Assembly (NCBI GenBank): GCA_007258455.2
Contig: VDFB02047230.1
Span: 155,911,413 to 155,975,412 of the forward strand
Length of the DNA stretch: 64,000 nt
Reading direction: 5' to 3'
DNA from: Sequoia sempervirens
Taxonomy: Eukaryota > Streptophyta > Pinopsida > Cupressales > Cupressaceae
The notes under the pieces are model-generated. The model was given only the letters and a program-made list of their open reading frames with translations. It was not told the origin of the DNA and did no database searches. Below, one piece after another: positions 38,441 through 49,679 of the stretch. Each line of letters begins with the position of its first letter. Position 1 is the stretch's first letter. Both the position numbers and the translations under genes were made by a program.

Positions 38441-39291
38441 GGGGTCTTCCCCTCATTAGTAAAGGATTGGATAGCTATTGTAAAGGCATTTTGCAGCAAT
38501 AGAGAGCTACATTACATGATTTATGGATGTTTCTCTTGTGTTTCTTCATTATGCTTGCATGGTTCTACTTCCCTTCTTAGTTTAGTTGTTAGTTTCTTAA
38601 ATGGAAGTGATGATGGCGATTGTTGTTTCAATATTTGATGAATTTCTAGCTCATGTTTTTTGTGGTTCATTGATGATGAATCACTTTGAAAAGATAGTTT
38701 GAGTTTCTTTCCTTTATTGCTGCAACTTAGTTCGATTGCATGTGCATGATGTGTGTGTGTAATCTAAAAATCTGTAGTCCTCAGAAGATTGCACTAGTTT
38801 TGTGTAACTGTAGGATCCTCTTGGCCAAGCAAAACCGAATTTAGGGAGTTTGTCTACTATAGCAGCCTCCATGATCACTGTTCATTTGTAGTTTCAGGTC
38901 TAGGAACTTCCTCTCTTCCCTGCCCTTTTTTCATTTTTTTAATAAGTAACCTATGCTAAGGTTCATTGCACATTGTAAAGCTAAATCCAATGATAAAATG
39001 GAGTTCAAGACTGTTGTTTGAACCTACAACAAATGCACAACAACTCTCCCATCTTAAGAACTTCATTTGCCTATCCAACTTCCCCACTTTGTAACTCATC
39101 CGTAAGTCCACCTTGTGATTCCAAAAAATCACATGAAACAACTAAGATATTCCAAGCACTTTCAAGACCTGACATTAGAGACCTTGGGATAGTGTTTTGC
39201 AATTTGATTGTGGAAGTTTGTCTTTCAAGAGAGTTGATGCATCTATGTATTACCTATGTTGAGAAGTGTATAAAAACTCATCAACAAAACT

Positions 39292-39308
39292 AGTGCTAGA
39301 AGGAGGGC
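39292..39308 (+). promoter_or_regulatory. Primer binding site of element C
   Basis: TAGTGCTAGAAGGAGGG lies four bases after the left LTR. It resembles B's site in its last 12 bases, so both may use the same tRNA. Confidence 0.45.
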
Positions 39309-39575
39309 ATGGCATGTTGAGGCTACAAAGCTAAAGTTGGAAATCAAAAAGAGCACTTTCCAAGAAGAAATCTGAGATAGATAAATCTCTTTTAATGTTG
39401 AAGCATAAAATCAGAAAATTTAGAAGGCAAAAGAAGCTGGGCCAAAATGGAGTAGCATGCACAAATTGACATCACTCAGCTACATGTAGATTTGAACAAG
39501 AGACTGAAGAAGTCATTGTAGTAATTCACGTTGGTGTATAGATTTTAGATTCATTGCACTCATAGGCACAATGAA

Positions 39576-40683
39576 TTGGAGTGTCTGATTTTTTTGAGTA
39601 GGATCGAAAGAGTCTTGCGGGGAGAAATTCCATTTTGGGAAATCTATCAACCTTTAGCCCTTGCAAACCTGGAGGAAGAATTGACAACCATGGTAGCCAA
39701 AGCATTCAAGGAGTTGATCCAGGAACATTTGAGTAGCAAGGATGGACCAAGATTGGAGGAAGTACTAACGGCAAGTTGGTGCAGATTTCACAATGCACCA
39801 CATTCAAAATTTAAGTTTCCATCATGTGACAATGTCATCACTCAAGTCAAGGGTTGTTCAGACAAGTTGAAGCAGCCAACTGTCAAGGAGGATGAGTCAC
39901 CCCATGAGGCCAAAGAGTTGTCAACATCCAAAGGATAGTACATTGAAGAGGAACCAAGGGATTCGACATGAGCTAGTGTTGGGACAACAAACATGGAAGC
40001 TAAAAGTCAGAGAGAAGGAGCTGATCCCCTTGAGACAACAAGTGGTCTTGATAAAAACTCAGCTAGAAAGGAATTAGAAGGCCCTTTCTCCATTAGAAAA
40101 AGGAATCCCTCCACTCAAGAAGAAGAAATGTTGGTAGTTGAGGATGGATCACCAAAGTCTATAGCATGACATGCTAGTATGGCCAATGACGATGCTGAAG
40201 AATAGAAAGGAGAGGAGGTTCAAAGCCTTGGGGCAGTAGAAGGAGATGGTGAAAGCATAAGTGAAATCAGATTGGAAAACATATCATTCATCAATGACAA
40301 CAATTGAGAATCTAAAAATACATATTTGGAGGAGTGGGAACAACTACAGGTCATGGTTGTTCACCATCCAACTTCCCTCCCAAGTGATGATGAGGACCCA
40401 GTAGCGAAAAAGATATGACCAGCTCATCTCCAGGTTGGAAAAGGATTAGTCTGAGCTAAGATATCAAGTAGATTTGGAAGTGTTGTTACTCTTGAATTGG
40501 TGCAAGCTCCATGATTCATCACACTCTAAGTTTTCATGTGAGTTATGCCAAGAAGTTGTCAAACAAGTTAGAGGAGAAGTGAAGCAACCAAGCACTCAAC
40601 CTCCTCTACTTGCTGCCCAAATTAAAGAAGAAGACCAAGAGCCCAAATCAATTGATGACTCAGTTGAAAACAATCCTCAATAA
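39576..40683 (+). pseudogene. Unknown ORF of element C with two WC-x2-H-x3-H segments
   Basis: The clearest open parts are 39576-39938 and 40474-40683, in different frames with stops between. Each has a similar segment: WCRFHNAPHSKFKFPSC near 39775-39830 and WCKLHDSSHSKFSCELC near 40498-40550. Both are followed by a Val-rich stretch and Lys/Glu-rich sequence. The Cys and His residues could bind zinc, which would suit a Gag-like RNA-binding role, but I do not recognise the family. Position after the primer site also fits Gag. The text around is rich in Glu and Lys. Confidence 0.5.
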
Positions 40684-40703
40684 GTTGTTAGGATGACAAA
40701 GGA

Positions 40704-41681
40704 GGGTGTCGTCACAATAATGGGTTACACTTTTTGGGACATCCTGATTTTTGCCTGAAATCACATATTTTTATAAAATATAATGATTTATGATTTTAAA
40801 GGTTCCATTTAAATTATTTTAATTAAAGAGGGATTGATCAAACCCCCTTAGATCAAACCCCCTTGGATAGAACCTTGTTATATTTAAACCATACCTATAA
40901 TCGAGTCTCCTCTACACCTATCAAAATGTTGATAAAAAACCACTTTTGATTTACCTTTTGGGTGATCAAATGAATTCATTTAAAATTTATATTTTGTAAG
41001 CTTGTAGCCCTTATTATAAGCTTCCCAAAAAGTATAATTTTAAATATGTTTAATTTTATTATTATATTTATTTTTTATCTATTGTGAATGTAGCATTTTC
41101 AATGAACATCAAGTTCTTTATTTCACACATACAAAAAAATAGAGAAATTTTTTTCTAAAAAATACATGTGCACTAGGTATTGATGTCCTTATTCCAAATA
41201 ATAAAAAAAATTAATTCAAATGAATACAAAAAAAGTTATGCAGCCCGAAGTACACCTCTGTCCAAATTATAATTATGCTGACTTGGAAAATTAATTAAAA
41301 AAAATATATGTAACAAAAAATTATGAAAAAATATCCATTCCCTAGATATTGGTGTGAAAAATTTGTATTTTAAAAATTAGAATTGTATCATATCTATAAA
41401 AGTAGTTACATGGGCCGAAGTAAACATCACTTTTTAAAAATGCTAATTAGTAGAAAAAATAAGTTATTAAAAATTACATAAAATGATTCACAATTTTTAT
41501 TTTTTTTTTAAAATACAATTAGAATCTACAAAAAATATCTAACAAATAACTAGTTTGATTCATATTCAAAACCTTAATGGTTTAGCTGCTATAGGTGTAA
41601 GAAATTGAATGTCTGGTGAAAAATCCTGATTTTAATGTCAAGTTTGGCCAAAAACTGTAACCCATTATTGTGGGATCACCC
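40704..41681. mobile_element. Terminal-inverted-repeat element, copy 2 (intact, 978 bp)
   Basis: The ends are GGGTGTCGTCACAATAATGG and, inverted, GGGTGATCCCACAATAATGG, continuing as GTTACA in both. It is flanked by AGGA at 40700-40703 and 41682-41685. It is AT-rich, has no coding capacity and matches copy 1 over its whole length, including TTGGCCAAAAA near the right end and TATAAGCTTCCCAAAAAGTA in the middle. Being complete, it defines the family's size and ends. Confidence 0.8.
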
Positions 41682-41784
41682 AGGAAGAAGGACAAAAAAA
41701 TAGTCCTGAGTTTTTGGATGATGAAATGGAGTAGATAGGAATGCCACCCAACAATCTCCTAAGGTCCTTCCCCCTATATATCAC

Positions 41785-42792
41785 TTGTACGCGATGGATG
41801 ATAGGATTTGTATAAGACTTTCAGGGGTGGATCATTCAGCGTACATTGATCCCCTTGATGGACAAGTGTCTCTTCCTATTTTCCTCCCACTTGGAGCTAT
41901 GCCACTAGGGTATATTAGTGCAGCAGAGGAGTACATCCTAGATGTTAGCAGCGATGAAGACATACCACCTGAACCTCCAATTGATGAAACACTGGAGCCT
42001 CTAGAGTGGGAGGGGGGTTCTTTCTCCATTTACAGTGAAAATGACCAAGGTGAAGTGATTGAACATCCTGATGAGACACATGTGATACAAAAGGAAGAAG
42101 ACAAAGGTGGGGGTGTTCTGATGGCTGCCAACAAGTATGACAAAATTGACCAACTACAAGATGCAACCAGGAGTCCTCTCACCAAGATCATTACTGATTC
42201 TCCTTCATATTCAGGTGGTGGCAATAGGACAGATTCATGCATGTCATCATCCCATGACACTAAACATCACAAAAATAAGGTCGACACTAGGGAAAGGAGA
42301 TAGGACAGTGTGATGCCTTTTCAAGACAACAACCAAGTGGATACCAGGTTTGTTGAATATCAATGAGATGAAGTTTATCTCCTCGAGGAACAGCCGGTAG
42401 AGGTTGTCGATCACACACAAAGATTGGAAGGGTTGTTCACTGCCCCATACTCCTTGCTTTATGCAGGCCTAAGATTAGAAATGTTGCACAATCCCATACC
42501 TGCACTCAAGGACGCCGATGCAATGATCAATGGCGTAGTGCTCGTTCTTGACTGTCAAATTATGTTTCCTTCATGTGACGACATCCAGGTTCTATCCTTC
42601 CTTTCTCCTATTAATCGTCATAGTTTCACTTATCATTTTGATTATGGGAGTGAGCGAAGGAAAACTTGCTTATGGATCAACCATGGGTTCAACGAATCAC
42701 CTCAATTGCTGATTTTTCCTAACTATGTGATGAAATTTGAATGTTGCAATATTGAATTTCCTTATGTTGAATATAAAGATGAATATGCATGA
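41785..42792 (+). pseudogene. Unknown ORF of element C, acidic middle
   Basis: One frame covers the interval (first ATG 41794) with TAG at 42301-42303 and a TGA near 42364. The first part has hydrophobic and Gly residues (SLPIFLPLGAMPLGYI), then an acidic Pro/Glu stretch (SSDEDIPPEPPIDETLEP). The part after 42424 is compact, with several aromatic residues and Cys. I see no protease, RT, RNase H or integrase motif. Within C it follows the Gag-like ORF. Function is unknown. Confidence 0.5.
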
Positions 42793-43907
42793 TTAGGAAC
42801 TATAACGATTGCCCATTTTCTTATGCATGCACTACAAAATCCAATGAATGTTAGTGTCAGCTCACCCTGCCTGAACATAGTGCTTTGTAAATATCTTTGT
42901 ACATAGCTTGTTTTGAGTAGTGTAGGTTTCTTGTAAATACTCTGCTTTCCCGCTTTCCTAAGTTAGTTGGTTTCCTGTAGGTTGCTTTCTTTAGATTAGT
43001 TTTTTTGTTGTTTTCTTTTGCTGTCCAACTTTGGTTATTTTTCGTGTTTGCTTTCTATTCGTTTTCCTGCTGTTTTGTTGTTGCTTTGCTTGGGGTCCCT
43101 TTGCTTTTGGCTAGGCACATTTGTGCGCAAAACAACCATACTTATCACCTAGGGTTGTTCTATGTATTTCTTCATCAAACTCTAATCAAGTTTTCAGAGT
43201 GGATGGTGAGGATCTTCAGTTAGTGTCAAGTGATTTGGGTGTTTGATTCAAAGAAGATAAGTCCTTGGTTGATCTCATTCCCGACGTATTTTGAAATCTT
43301 ATATCTTTTACACATCTTAAGAATCCTGAGGTTACTGTAGGTCCTTTGTGAATTCTAGTTAAGTGTAAATCTAAAATTATGCTTCAACACCACTGTGATT
43401 CTCAGCCTTGAGTGCGAGCTTCAATGCTTGCGGGTTAAAAAGAAAAGAATTGAAAATTGAAAATCAAAAGAAAAGAAAGAAAAATATTGAAAATAAAAAG
43501 AAAGAAATTCAACTTTTCAAGGGGATTCGAGCAACTCTATCAGGGCTATGGACACCTGGCTAGCAGTAGAGCAATGTTTGGGAGGATCATAGTGACAACC
43601 TCGTCGGGGCTTTGGACGCCTGATTGGCAATGAGGCAATGTCTCGAATGCTTTTGGAGTTAGAAAAACTACGTAGCTTATCTTGACGAAGCTTGGGTTCT
43701 GGTAGCAACTAAAGGATGGGAATTAACGCAATTACACACACTTGGATTTTCAGCATACTGAAGGTTGGATTAACTAGTGGTTTTGATCCTTTGGTCAAGC
43801 ATCTAGTTTGTTTTCTCTAGTGTGAAGATCAGAACTAGAAATTCTAGGTTTGTAATTCCAATTTGTCATCAAAATGCTCTGGAGCATATCCCCAGTGAGT
43901 CTCCATT
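42793..43907 (+). other. 3' untranslated region of element C
   Basis: T-rich sequence up to about 43080, then mixed sequence. Two similar blocks occur near 43525-43565 and 43592-43635 (GGGCTATGGACACCTGGC against GGGCTTTGGACGCCTGAT, each followed by AGCAATG or GGCAATG). No clear purine tract stands before the right LTR. Confidence 0.5.
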
Positions 43908-45696
43908 TGTTGTGCATGTTTTGCACACACACCCCATCGTAGGTAGGGAGACCCCTCTTTTCACTCCCGACAAGCTGCTTTATTCCCATCTCATTTTGCA
44001 TGCCCCTTTTTTTGAGCCTAAATTGGTCATGTGCCTTCAAACAATCAAATTCCCCTGACCAAATTCACCTACCTAAATTTCACTAAGACTTTTTCCTTTG
44101 TAGAAGTTTCGTTGTAGGTTTTCGGGTATGGGTTGTTGGCTGCAGGTTTTCGACTGCATTTTGCCTTCCATCCGCTGGTTGTCCGCTGTCCACCTTCCAT
44201 CTACCGGCCATCCACCTTTTTTTTGTTATCCTTTCATGCTTCTGGTTCCACCCCTCCAGAAGGTTTTCAGCAATTCGTTGTCCACCTTCCATCTATTAGT
44301 CATCCTCCTTCTGTCTATCGTCCTTCCGCACTTCAGAGTCTGCCCCTCCAGAAGGTTGTCCGTCATCCGCCGTCCACCTTTCGTCTGTCAACCATCTACC
44401 TTTCATCCACCATCCTTCCACGCTTCTGGGTCTGCTCCTATAGAAGGCTTTCCACCATCAGTTGTCTACCTTTCATCCACTAGTTGTCCTCCTTTCATCT
44501 GCCTTCCAACCGACAGTTGTTCACCTTCCATCTGCCTTCCATCCATCGTCCTTTCGCACTTCTAGGTCCACCCCTCTGGAAGGCTATCTGCCCTTCCGCT
44601 ATCTGCCTTCCATCTGCCAACTATCTGCCTTCTGTATACCATCCTTCCACACTTTTTAGTTTGCCCCTCTGGAAGGCTATCCATTGTCAACCTTCCATCC
44701 ACCAATTGTTCACCTTCCATCCATTGTCCTTCCACACTTCTGGGTCTGCCTCTCCTGAAGGCTATCCATTCTTCGTCGTCCGCTGTCATTTTGTGCTTCT
44801 AGGTTCGCCCCTCCAAAAGGTTGTCTTCCATCCTTCGTCTTCCTTTTTTCTGTTGATCATCCCCCTTCCATCTGCCATCCTTTTGCACTTCTAGGTATTC
44901 CCCTCTGGAAGGCTATCTATCATCTGCCTTCTATCTGCCCTATGACACCCGCACCCTAGAAGCATGCATTAATGTTTATGGTCCAAATGAGCTCCAAATG
45001 TGGAACAATGATGAATATTATGATCTTTTGATGATGCATGAATGGATCTAACATGTAGTTTGTAGGATTTGACTAGCATTTTCCTTGATTTGTGTATGAA
45101 AGCACCTATGGCACTTCATGTATGCAGGATTCAAGAAGCCTGTCGTGGGTTTGTCAAGAGACCCATTGAGAAAGCCGAACAAGGAAAAGCACATTCTTCC
45201 TATCACCATTCATTATATGCTAACCTCTCCTCCTAGTCCCCATCAGGAGAGATAACATTAGAAGGAGGCCTATGTCAAGGAAGTTAGTGACAAATCCATA
45301 AAGAGTGGCCTTGAAGGTGGTGGGAGGGAGCAGTAATTTTCTACCTCCAATCAAACAATCACGATCTGTTCGAGGTTGTCTCATCCGATCATACACAATT
45401 AATCCATCTAACAATGATGCAAATATGTAGGTGAGGTTCATTTAATCCAATGGATAATGTTGCAAGTTCATCACAGGAAGAAGGAAACCTTTAGTAGGTT
45501 TAGCTACAGTAAAAGGGAAATCAACAAAAAGAAAAAACTGCTATAGCACCATAGGCACTAAGAGACAAAATAGGAATAATACAAAGGTTGTATTTTAAAT
45601 TCCTTTATAATGAGGGGTAGGTGAAGCCCTAATGTAATCAAATATGAGCCATACAATGTAATTCAATCCTAGCCATTCATTTGGGCTTTGGAAAAC

Positions 45697-45704
45697 TATA
45701 AATA
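45697..45704 (+). promoter_or_regulatory. TATA box of the right LTR of C
   Basis: TATAAATA followed by GGGGTCTTCCCC. The solo LTR enters 23 bases downstream, about where transcription should start. Confidence 0.6.
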
Positions 45705-45726
45705 GGGGTCTTCCCCTATTTGTAAA

Positions 45727-46252
45727 TGTTAGGGTTAGAGATGGCAGATATCTAACAATTAAATGCAGATTTAAATAATAAACAGAGAAACTAAAACATA
45801 CACAAAATAAATCATAACACAGAGAATTTAACGTGGTTCACCCAATCTGGGCTACATCCACCAAACCGCAGCCATCCAATACTTTTATTATCCAGTACAA
45901 AACCTATTACAATCTTGTGAATAATCACGTTTTTCCTCATACTGTAACCCCCATCCCAACCCCTTTTAACAAGCTTTTAGAAGCTTCCAGAATTAGGGTT
46001 TTACAAAGTCAGTTTTCTTTCTTTTTCAGAGATTTTCCTTTTTCGCTGACGACGCGAAAAAAAATGGCAAAAAAAAATTTCTCGGGGGCTGCGCCCTCGA
46101 ACCCCCGCCCGGGGCCTGGCCCGACCCCAAACCCTGGCGAGGACGGGGGGCCAGGGTGTACAGTATACCATGGGCTATACAGTATAGCATGATCAGTTGC
46201 CACATACCAACAATCTCCCACTTGGAGACTGATCAGGCTCCATACCATCACA
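45727..46252 (-). mobile_element. Solo LTR (copia-like), with GTAAA duplication
   Basis: A 526-bp insertion with TGT...ACA ends is flanked by GTAAA at 45722-45726 and 46253-46257. The left LTR of C lacks it, which fixes both edges. On the minus strand it begins TGTGATGGTATGGAGCC and contains CCAAGTGGGAGATTGTTGG, a motif I associate with plant copia ends. It has a GC-rich core near 46080-46160 unlike its surroundings. There is no interior, so it is either a solo LTR from recombination or a small non-autonomous element. Confidence 0.8.
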
Positions 46253-47085
46253 GTAAAGGGTTGGAGAGTTGTTGTAAAGGAATTTTGCAGCAATAGAGAG
46301 CTACATTGCATGATTTATGGATGTTTCTCTTGTGTTTCTTCATTATGCATGCATGGTTCTACTTCCCTTCTTAGTTTAGTTGTTAGTTTCTTAAATGGAA
46401 GTTATGATGGTGATTGCTATTTGAGTATTTGATGAATTTCCAGCTAATGTTTTTTGTGGTTCATTCATGATGAATCACTTTGCAAAGCTAGTCTAAACTT
46501 CTTTCCTTTATTGCTGCAACTTAGTTCGATTGCATGTGCATGATGTGTGTGTATAATCTGAAAATCTGCAGTCCTCAGAAGATTGCACTAGTTTTGTGTA
46601 ACTGTAGGATCCTCTTGGCCAAGCAAAACCCAATTTAGGGAGTTTTTCTACTGTAGCATCCTCCATGATCATTGTTCATTTGTAGTTACAGGTCTAGGAA
46701 CTTCCTCTCTTCCCTTCCATTTTTCCTTTTTTTAATAAGTAACCTATTCTAAGGTTCATTGCACATTGTAAAGCTAAATCCAATGATAAAATGGAGTTGA
46801 AGACTGTAGTTTGAACTTGTAGAAAATACACACCAACTCTCCCATCTTAAGAACTTCATTTTTTGATCCAACTTCCCCACTTTGTAACTCATCTGTAAGT
46901 CCACCTTGTGATTCCAACACATCACATGAAACAACTAAGATATTCCAAGCACTTTCAAGACCTGATATTAGAGACCTTGGGATAGTGTTCTAAAATTTGA
47001 TTGTTGAAGATTGTCTTTCAAGAGAGGTGATACATCTAGGCATTACCTGTGTTGAGAAGTGCATAAAAAACACATCAACGGTAAC

Positions 47086-47735
47086 CATACTTGGTAAAGC
47101 GGCCCTAGTTAAGATTTCAAAACTCCCCCTCAGCTATCAACATGCGCTCTTCAGTTACCAGTATCCATAGGTCAAGTCATAGATAACTTTACCTTTGACG
47201 TAACCAATGTATACAGTGATGAGGATCCCATAACTGATTTTCCCATGCTATTCAAGGATTCATCCCTTCTCATGATTAGTACCCTACCTTTTAAGTCAAC
47301 CAATCAAACCCATGAAATAAACCTAGTCTATCCCCAACTCATTGATTACAACCAACAAGGACCACCAATTTTAGACACATTCAAAAACGATGAGCCACTC
47401 TCAAAATTCATAGGATTACGAGATACTATTCCATACAAGATCACAAGGTCAAGTTTGACATCATACTAGACACACAGGCCTACTATGAGGAAACGATTCA
47501 ATCCTTCAGTTGCAAAAGTGAAAATCTAAGAATAATCTCTAGGTCTTTGAGTGAAAACCACACTGTGGCACTCTCTGACCCAAAAATAGTAAAAATAAAG
47601 GATTTATCCAATGGTGAAAACCTCTCCAAGGCACTAGAGGATGAATGATTCAATCTTCCCCTTAGTTCCATTCATTAGGAGAAGTCAACAGTCTTAGTAG
47701 AGAAGTGTAATCTAGTCAACCTGCAAATAGAGGAA
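47086..47735 (+). pseudogene. Element B pol linker between G-patch and RT (decayed)
   Basis: The frame resumes right after element C with TILGKAALVKISKLPLSYQ and stops repeatedly. It joins the G-patch to RT. The piece near 47350-47480 resembles the tail of a gypsy protease-RT linker but I cannot name a domain. Confidence 0.5.
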
Positions 47736-48990
47736 ATGCCACACATAACATTCTATGCAAAATCACTTCTCACTGACCAATATGAACTTCTAGCGGAATT
47801 CCTAAGAGAAAGAAAGATAAAATTTACATGGACCTATTTCGACATGCCTAAGCTTGATCCAAAGTTTGTGGTTCATCACTTAGCTATATATCCTAAAGCA
47901 AAGCCAGTGAGACAAAAGCTAAGAAAAATGCATACCCAGATAGCATTGTTGGTCAAGATGGAATTACAGAAGCTCCTAGATGCAGGTTTCATACGGCCGA
48001 TTGAATTAACAAAGTGTGTCCCAAGGATGATTTCCCTCTCCCAAACATTGACATGATTGTGGATATGATGGTAGGACATGAGATGCTATCATTAATGGAA
48101 AAATTATCAGTTTACAACCAGATCATGATAGCGAAGGATGACCAACATAAAACCACCTTCTCTTGTCCATGGGGGCCATATTGCTAAAATATCATGCCAT
48201 TTAGGTTGAAAAATGCAGGAGCTACCTATCAAAGGGCCATGACACTAATATTTCATGATATGATTCATAAAACTATGGAAGATTATAGGGATGACATATT
48301 AGCTAAATCAAAGAAATGACGAGATCACATATCAACTCTAAGCTCCATCTTTGATAGGCTAGAAAAGTACAAGGTTTGACTAAATCCAAAGAAGTGTGTC
48401 TTTAGGGTACAATCAAGAAATCTCCTAAGGTACATTGTATCCATGAGAGGAATTGAGGTATACCTCGCCAAAGTCAAAGCAATCCTTGAAATGGAGGCAC
48501 CGAAAACATTAAAATAGCTAAGAGGCCTATAAGGAAGACTCCAGTCCATCTGTCAATTTATAATGCAACTAGCAGACAAGGCTATCCCATATTCTCATCT
48601 ACTCCACAAGGGGGTAGCATAAAAATGGGACAACAAATGTGATCAGGCCTTCAAGAAAATCAAGGAGTACTTACTCACACCACTGGTCCTCATGCCACCA
48701 ATTTTGAGCAAACCCTTGATCTTGTACATATCACCAACAACAGTAGCTCTTAGCTCTCTCTTACGACAACATGATGAAAATGGAAAAGAGAGAGCTATCT
48801 ACTACATTAGTAGAACTATGGTGGGACATGAATTGAACTACACATCCATTGAGAAATCTTGCTTGGAAGTCATGTTCGCTGCACAAAAATTCAAACATTA
48901 CAATATATGCTAGCACATCAGATAAAACTCATTGCAAAGATAGACCCCCTCAAGTATCTACTTTCTAAAGCAACGCTTATAGGGAAAACA
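47736..48990 (+). pseudogene. pol: Reverse transcriptase and RNase H of element B (broken)
   Basis: The start (FTWTYFDMPKLDPKFVVHHL) and RQKLRKM..QIALLVKMELQKLL are the conserved entry to gypsy RT. After GFIRPIE the sequence jumps to NKVCPKDDFPLPNIDMIV in another frame, so the stretch with the first RT motifs has been deleted. The active site reads YRDD near 48280 instead of YVDD. RNase H remains follow (LVLMPPILSKPLILYI near 48690, then AIYYISRTMVGHELNYTSIE). Many stops are present. RT would copy element RNA into DNA in the particle. Confidence 0.85.
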
Positions 48991-49011
48991 ACTAAATGGG
49001 TTATGATTTAG

Positions 49012-49658
49012 ATGGAGCACAATATTGAGTATGTGGAATGCAAGGCCATTAAGGCACAAGAAATTGCGGATCATCTAGGAGAAGAACTGATATATTTAGA
49101 GAACCCACTTGTATCAAATTTCCCCAACGAATCAATCTTCAACTTAAGTGTAGCAGATCACTATAAAATGTACTTTGATGGATCCTACACACAACACAGG
49201 TTAGGAATGGGAATCTTCTTCATCACTCCACAAGGGGATTGCATACCTAAATCATACAAGATTCATTTTTGTGCACAAATAACATTGCAGAATATGAGGC
49301 TCTTGTCATAGGGCTGAGAATTGCAGTATAGTGGCAGATCATGGTGCTTAAGGTCTACGGAGATTCATAGCTCATAATCAACTAGGTCAATGATGAGTAT
49401 CAAACGAAGGATGACAAGTTGACTCCCTATAAGAAACTGGTGGAAAGCCTCAAATATTTCTTCATTGATATCACATTTGAACAGCTACCAAGAGAAAATA
49501 ATAGAGTAGCAGATGTTATGGCAACAATTGGATCACTCCTAGATGTCCCATGCAATGTCCCAAAGCAGGAATTCCTCATAGAGCAGCTTCTCGTACCAGT
49601 ATTCGAGGTACCAGAGTCCAAATTTGTGCATGAAATCGTTGGTCCCGGTGATCCCTAG
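49012..49658 (+). pseudogene. Archaeal-type second RNase H of element B
   Basis: A second RNase H follows the first, before integrase. Acidic residues sit in MYFDGSYT (about 49166-49190), in the AEYEAL block (near 49290, in a shifted frame), in VYGDS (near 49358) and in NRVADVMA (near 49500). This second RNase H defines Tat elements among plant gypsy families. Stops at about 49310, 49332 and 49370 break it. It is thought to help RNA primer removal in replication. Confidence 0.75.
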
Positions 49659-49679
49659 GATCATGATATATACACCTAC

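Larger units (their letters stand above)
36682..39287 (+). repeat. Left LTR of element C
   Basis: 2606 bp. It matches the right LTR along its length; by eye about nine bases in ten agree. It contains a CT-rich minisatellite (about 36950-37690), then a promoter with TATAAATAGGGG, then sequence ending CATCAACA. Confidence 0.85.
36682..47080 (+). mobile_element. LTR element C: very long LTRs, no recognisable pol
   Basis: Two direct repeats, 36682-39287 and 43908-47080, bound a 4.6 kb interior. The LTRs start TGTTGTGCATG and end CATCAACA (CATCAACG in the right one). The whole is flanked by GTAAC at 36677-36681 and 47081-47085, so it inserted into B between the G-patch and RT. The interior has a primer site, three coding remnants of unknown family and a copy of the inverted-repeat element, but no RT, protease or integrase that I can see. 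It is therefore a large non-autonomous LTR element. Confidence 0.85.
43908..47080 (+). repeat. Right LTR of element C, carrying a solo LTR
   Basis: Starts TGTTGTGCATG and ends CATCAACG before the GTAAC duplication. Without the 526-bp insertion and its 5-bp duplication it is about 2642 bp, close to the left LTR. The minisatellite is at about 44160-44940 with again about eight units. Confidence 0.85.

Noticed and set aside
44128..44894. Overlapping open frames in three phases
   Set aside because: Same minisatellite in the right LTR; no protein-like signal.
46009..46311. Pro/Gly-rich frame in the solo LTR
   Set aside because: Produced by the GC-rich core of the LTR; it crosses the LTR's edge.
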